From positions 8,247 to 18,563 of the forward strand of contig QKYT01000011.1 of assembly GCA_003550305.1 (NCBI GenBank): DNA of 10,317 bases, given 5' to 3'. This DNA is from Glomus cerebriforme. Taxonomy: Eukaryota; Glomeromycota; Glomeromycetes; Glomerales; Glomeraceae. Positions 7,009 through 10,317 of the stretch are shown in pieces. The translations under genes were made by a program, and so were the position numbers. The notes under the pieces are model-generated. The model did no database searches. It was not told the DNA's origin and worked only from the letters and a program-made list of their open reading frames with translations. How positions within the stretch are numbered: position 1 is the stretch's first letter; each line of letters opens with the position of its first letter.

Positions 7009-9331
7009 TTAGAATTTATACATCAGTCGAAATACTTCATATTCTTCTACAAAAAATCTACCTTCAGTTTCTATAATTGGGTTTTCGTAAGAATTTTTAC
7101 TACAACGACAATAATTACCAAGTGTATAAAAATCAAATTCCCATATAATAAGGTCTCCATTACCAAATGATGGACCACAATAAAATCTATTATCTATAGC
7201 ATGTTCTTTATCCGTTACCCGACTTAAAATATAATTTTCATTTCTATCATTATTATTAAAAGAAAATATAAAACTATTTTCAGTAGTACCATAACTATCA
7301 TCAGATTTCCATGCGATTGGATTATATCCACCAATAATTTTGTTAATATCTCTCATTTTAGCAATTGTTACAGTGCGAGATTGGTTATTACAAATTTTAT
7401 GAAAATTTTCAGCATAAAATCCATCACGAGATCCACGAAATAATAATTTAAATTCATAAGAATTAGTTAACTTATCAGTAATTTCTAATTTATCAATCCA
7501 TTTTGAGATAGTTTCAGCATGTTGAAATGTAATAATTTTAGAATCAATATTTTTAGAATTAATTTCTTTAGGTATACGAGGTTTTGATATATCTTTTATC
7601 TTGCTATCATTATCCAAAAATCTTTTTAATAAATCTACATATAATTCCTTGGGTAAAATTTTTTTATAAGGAAATACCTTATCTAAAAATTCTTTGGAAG
7701 TTAAATTATAGAATCTAACAAAAGTTATACATTCTTGTAAGGTGTTTTTTAAAGCATTGAAATCATCTTTTGAATAACATGAAGGATCAGAAGGTAGTTC
7801 TTGATTTTGAGCAAGTCCCCATTTAAGTACATGTTCCCAAACTTGAATTTCGCTCATTTGAAGGTTATCATTTTTAATAAGGGAAACCAAAAGTTTTTCT
7901 GGAATTGAGGAGAAATTTTGTGATTTGAAAATTTTATCCGGCTCATTAGATACTAAATTATTACAATATTTTTGAAGTTCCAAGAAAGCATCTTTTTCAA
8001 AGCTTATCTTATATATTAGATCAAAATTTTGTTCCATCCAGATTGCCTTATTTTCGATCAAAAAGGATTGTATATAGGTGATCAATTCCTGAAGACATAA
8101 TTCGCTAGCAGCAACCAGTAATTTAATCATGTCTGAAGGATCACATTCTTCTAAAGAAAGTCTTCCGCCATAAATATACCTAAATAATAATACTTGAAAT
8201 CATTAATATATTGATATAAAACAATTACTTATTTCTATTCTTTCTCACCTTAAAATAATTTGAAAAGTTTCAGGTAAAATATTTGGTAATTTAATATGTG
8301 TTAACGTTCCATCATTTTTCTTTTTTTCAATCGACAGAATTCCTTTCAAGTAAGGAGAACGATAATTTAAAATTACCATATGAGCACGAAATATTTTTAC
8401 ATAAGGATCTTCGTCAACTTCAATAATAATATCACAATATTCATCATCCAAAATTTCAAGTAAATTTTGGGATAATTTTGGTAAAAACTTATTATGATCA
8501 ATAATGTTTGTAATTAATTTGCCAAAATTTTCTACATCGCTCCATTTTTGTAAAGTAAATTGTTGACTCCTGCCACCATGTTTATTGTGTAAGATAGTTG
8601 GGGTTAGATCTTCGTGACTTGCACCCTGTTTTAGGAAAAATATTATTAATATAATTTCAATTCGTTCCAAGTTTACTTACAAAATTGATTAATAAATAAT
8701 ATTTGATAAAGTAATTCACAAAATCTTTACCGAAACATCAATGACAAAGTTTCGATTAGATCTCAAACTGATAGCATTGTCTTCATAGTTGTAGTCCCAT
8801 TCCTGACCGACAACTGGTTCAGTACCACTCTTATATTGAATAATTTGTGTCCCTTAATGGCAAAATTGAAATATTAAAAATATCTTAATTGCGTATTTAG
8901 AAACAAAAATTACATTTACGAGATGTAATAAATAAAGATTTTTACAATTTTCGAATCGGTCTTGATTGTGGAAAGAAAGAAAATTTATTTAGAAATTAGA
9001 AGATTTTAATTTCAAATAGTCAAATTCTATGAAACAAAAGTTACTTACTATCAGTGACAGCAATTACGAGACTAGATTTTTTGTTTGTGATAAATCCGCC
9101 ATTGAAATACCAGAGTTGACTATCAACCTAAACGTTAACATAATTACATAAGGAATAACCATATCAATAATAAATAGATGCACATATTATTTATTATAAA
9201 GTAAAACTCACATTAGGGTCATTTCCCGATTTTTTTGAATTTTGGACGACTTTAGCACAATTATTAACAGAACCACCTTCAACTTCAAGAACTTTCCCAG
9301 AATGTCGAGCTATAATCCAATAATAAGTCAT
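7009..9331 (-). CDS. Ricin-B-type lectin / BTB-BACK-TLDc fusion protein
   Basis: A five-exon gene: 9331-9212, 9127-9049, 8852-8731, 8625-8249, 8179-7009, giving 622 residues plus a stop. All introns (84, 196, 105 and 69 bp) are GT-AG and keep phase. The start MTYYWIIARHSGKVLEVEGG follows an in-frame TAG at 9346-9344. There is no signal peptide or membrane segment, so a cytosolic protein is expected. Residues 3-135 form a beta-trefoil lectin with QLW (44-46), QEW (83-85) and QQF (128-130), one per lobe. BTB runs from about 154 (FLPKLSQNLLEIL) through RYIYGG (233-238). BACK runs to about 415 (VWEHVLKWG near 346). TLDc is at about 446-622, with FRGSRDGF (480-487) and IIGGYNPIAW (514-523). BTB-BACK proteins are commonly Cullin-3 adaptors, and TLDc proteins act in oxidative-stress protection and bind V-ATPase. 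A glycan-directed adaptor role is inference. The fusion depends on the exon 3 to 4 splice. Confidence 0.85.
8541..9331 (-). other. Lectin-encoding part of the fusion gene (exons 1 to 4)
   Basis: Exon ends match the repeat structure loosely. Lobe 1 spans exons 1-2, lobe 2 is exon 3 (QYKSGTEPVVGQEW), and lobe 3 begins at the end of exon 3 (FVIDVS) and finishes in exon 4 (ILHNKHGGRSQQFTLQKW). Each lobe carries the QxW-type motif of ricin-B lectins, with W changed to F in the third. Aromatic and polar residues that would bind sugar cannot be assigned with confidence, so the ligand is unknown. It resembles stand-alone cytosolic fungal lectins and has no associated toxin domain. Confidence 0.8.
8676..8680 (-). 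other. Alternative splice donor in intron 3
   Basis: Intron 3 as modelled starts with GTAAAG at 8730. Fifty bases further in, GTAAGT at 8680 is a closer match to the consensus donor and would make a 55-bp intron. Its use would add GTA AAG ATT TTG TGA after residue 107, ending the protein after a two-lobed lectin piece of about 111 residues. The modelled donor is preferred because it preserves the third lobe and the frame into BTB. Confidence 0.45.
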
Positions 9332-9600
9332 TTTGAGGATAATCTAATAAACAGTTGTTTGAACGAAAAAATTTTCAAAGAAATTGAAAGTTAATGAAAA
9401 AAAAAAAAAATTGAAAAATTGTTTAATTCGCCAACCGGAAAATCATTTAACTAATTGTTACAGTAGTGTAACGTCAGATATACGTAACATTTGACAAAAA
9501 AACCTGAAATAATTGCCGATCAATAAAATAAATACTTGAAAAATATGGAAAAATAGAAAAAATTATTAATAAATAAATTTAACAATTATAAGGTTTTAAA
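9332..9600 (-). promoter_or_regulatory. Probable promoter region of the fusion gene
   Basis: Reading upstream on the minus strand there is a 14-base T run (9410-9397) about 65 bases before the ATG. Such poly(dA:dT) tracts commonly keep fungal promoters free of nucleosomes. Further out, GTATATCTGACGTTAC (9485-9470) combines a weak TATA-like element with a TGACGT half-site of the CREB/bZIP type. The assignment comes from position and composition only, and no transcription start can be read from sequence. Confidence 0.3.
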
Positions 9601-9636
9601 TTTTTTTTTGTTGCAACTATTTATAATGGAATTTTA

Positions 9637-9810
9637 TCTCATGAAATTTTGAATGATGACGAATTACAATTGAAGTTGGTAATGATTTACGTAAAAATAT
9701 TTCATGTTTGTACATTCTTCTTATTTGCGAAGAATTTGTCAATCCAAAACATTCTTATTGTGATAAATTGTTTGAAATCAAATCTTCAAAGTACAAAATA
9801 ATATTCATTT
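9637..9810 (+). pseudogene. Fragment of a decayed BTB gene
   Basis: Pieces of the N-terminal half of the same BTB family, in several frames: SHEILNDDELQ (compare SQNLLEILDDE in the intact gene), then IEVGND after one shift, then VKIFHVCTFF (compare VKIFRAHMVIL) after another, then YLRRI (compare YLKGI), and possibly the IFQ-type end of the domain near 9781-9805. Nothing of BACK or TLDc follows. It lies divergently, head to head with the intact gene, about 300 bases away. The number of frame changes in 170 bases shows it is old and dead. Confidence 0.7.
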
Positions 9811-10139
9811 GATATATTAAAATTTAATATTTAATATTTATTCATTTTAAGTAAATATAATAAGTTGATTAAAATTACATATATTATAAAAGAAAAATAA
9901 ATATTGTATTGAAATTATAATTGCTACTAAATAATAAACTAAAATTAATATAATAACTATTCTGTATGACTTCCAAAATAATAACTATTCAATTCTGATT
10001 TTTTGTTGTTATACCATTTCACCCAGTTTTTCATATAATAATCTATTTATCTTACACTAAAGTTGCTGGCCGTTAGTAATTATTACAGCACTTACGATTA
10101 CAACTTGGGTTGCAACATTTACTTACGATTATGACAAGA
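9811..10139. other. AT-rich gene-free stretch
   Basis: No gene seen. The right part holds two copies of CTTACGATTA (10091-10100 and 10122-10131). The first is followed by CAACTT, and the whole is the reverse complement of the tandem unit to its right, so the array and this part could fold back on each other. Confidence 0.5.
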
Positions 10140-10250
10140 AGTTGTAATAGGTCGTATATAAGTTGTAATACGTAACTAAACTGTAAATTGTAACAAGGTT
10201 GTAAATCGTTATTAAACTGTAAATTAGAATTAAGTTGTAAATCATAAAAA
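10140..10250 (+). repeat. Degenerate 18-bp tandem repeat
   Basis: About six units of an 18-base motif of the form AGTTGTAAATCGTTATTA: AGTTGTAATACGTAACTA, AACTGTAAATTGTAACAA, GGTTGTAAATCGTTATTA, AACTGTAAATTAGAATTA, AGTTGTAAATCATAAAAA. The leftmost unit is longer, at 21 bases. GTTGTAA/CTGTAAA is the conserved core, and odd and even units alternate, giving a 36-base higher-order period. The function is unknown. Confidence 0.65.
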
Positions 10251-10317
10251 TTATAATAAAAATACTAGAAAAATCGGGTTATTACACCGCTAAGAGATTA
10301 GATGACTGATAGAAGTA

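Noticed and set aside
8626..8670. A separate start for the BTB part within intron 3 (frame beginning at 8670)
   Set aside because: The first codon there is TTG, not ATG, and the segment is intron sequence ahead of a good CAG acceptor. The fusion reading frame explains it better.
1..10317. CRISPR array, bacterial operons or ribosome binding sites
   Set aside because: The introns, gene families and base composition are those of a fungal nucleus. None of the repeats shows the repeat-spacer pattern.

Overview
This is nuclear DNA from a very AT-rich fungus, most likely an arbuscular mycorrhizal fungus of the Rhizophagus type (Glomeromycotina). The reasons are one intact BTB-BACK-TLDc gene plus decayed relatives of it, a decayed protein kinase of the large expanded family typical of these genomes, short GT-AG introns, and mostly eroded repeats. 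The species call rests on recognised family sequence style, not on a search.

The only clearly intact gene lies on the minus strand at 9331-7009. I reconstruct five exons encoding about 622 residues. Exons 1 to 4 encode a complete three-lobed ricin-B-type beta-trefoil lectin domain. The reading frame then runs without a stop or a new ATG into a BTB/POZ domain, followed by BACK and TLDc domains. The gene therefore reads as a cytosolic lectin-BTB-BACK-TLDc fusion. By family analogy this could be a Cullin-3 adaptor whose substrate module binds glycans, and it is the most interesting object in the window.

From left to right: 1-231 is featureless. 232-1360 is copy A of a dispersed repeat carrying two eroded short reading frames. 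1760-2218 is a dead protein kinase that has lost its catalytic loop and DFG segment. 2406-2663 is an open exon-like frame of unknown identity. 2760-3024 (minus) is a degraded coding fragment. 3115-3235 is another copy of the repeat's hairpin module. 4001-4204 is a GC-rich, hairpin-rich island flanked by an 8-bp direct repeat, resembling a short retroelement. 4682-5210 is a dead BTB-BACK-TLDc gene. It ends at a 127-bp fold-back element (5211-5337) made of TGGGA-type repeats that can form a G-quadruplex. 5844-6640 is copy B of the dispersed repeat. The intact gene follows. Upstream of it, in the opposite orientation, lies a second decayed BTB fragment (9637-9810), and the window ends in an 18-bp tandem repeat (10140-10250).

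The picture is a birth-and-death neighbourhood. Paralogues of two expanded signalling families decay among mobile repeats, while one BTB-TLDc copy survives with an acquired N-terminal lectin. Single ambiguous bases (n) occur at 375, 3371, 3580, 3810 and 3816, all outside the intact gene.
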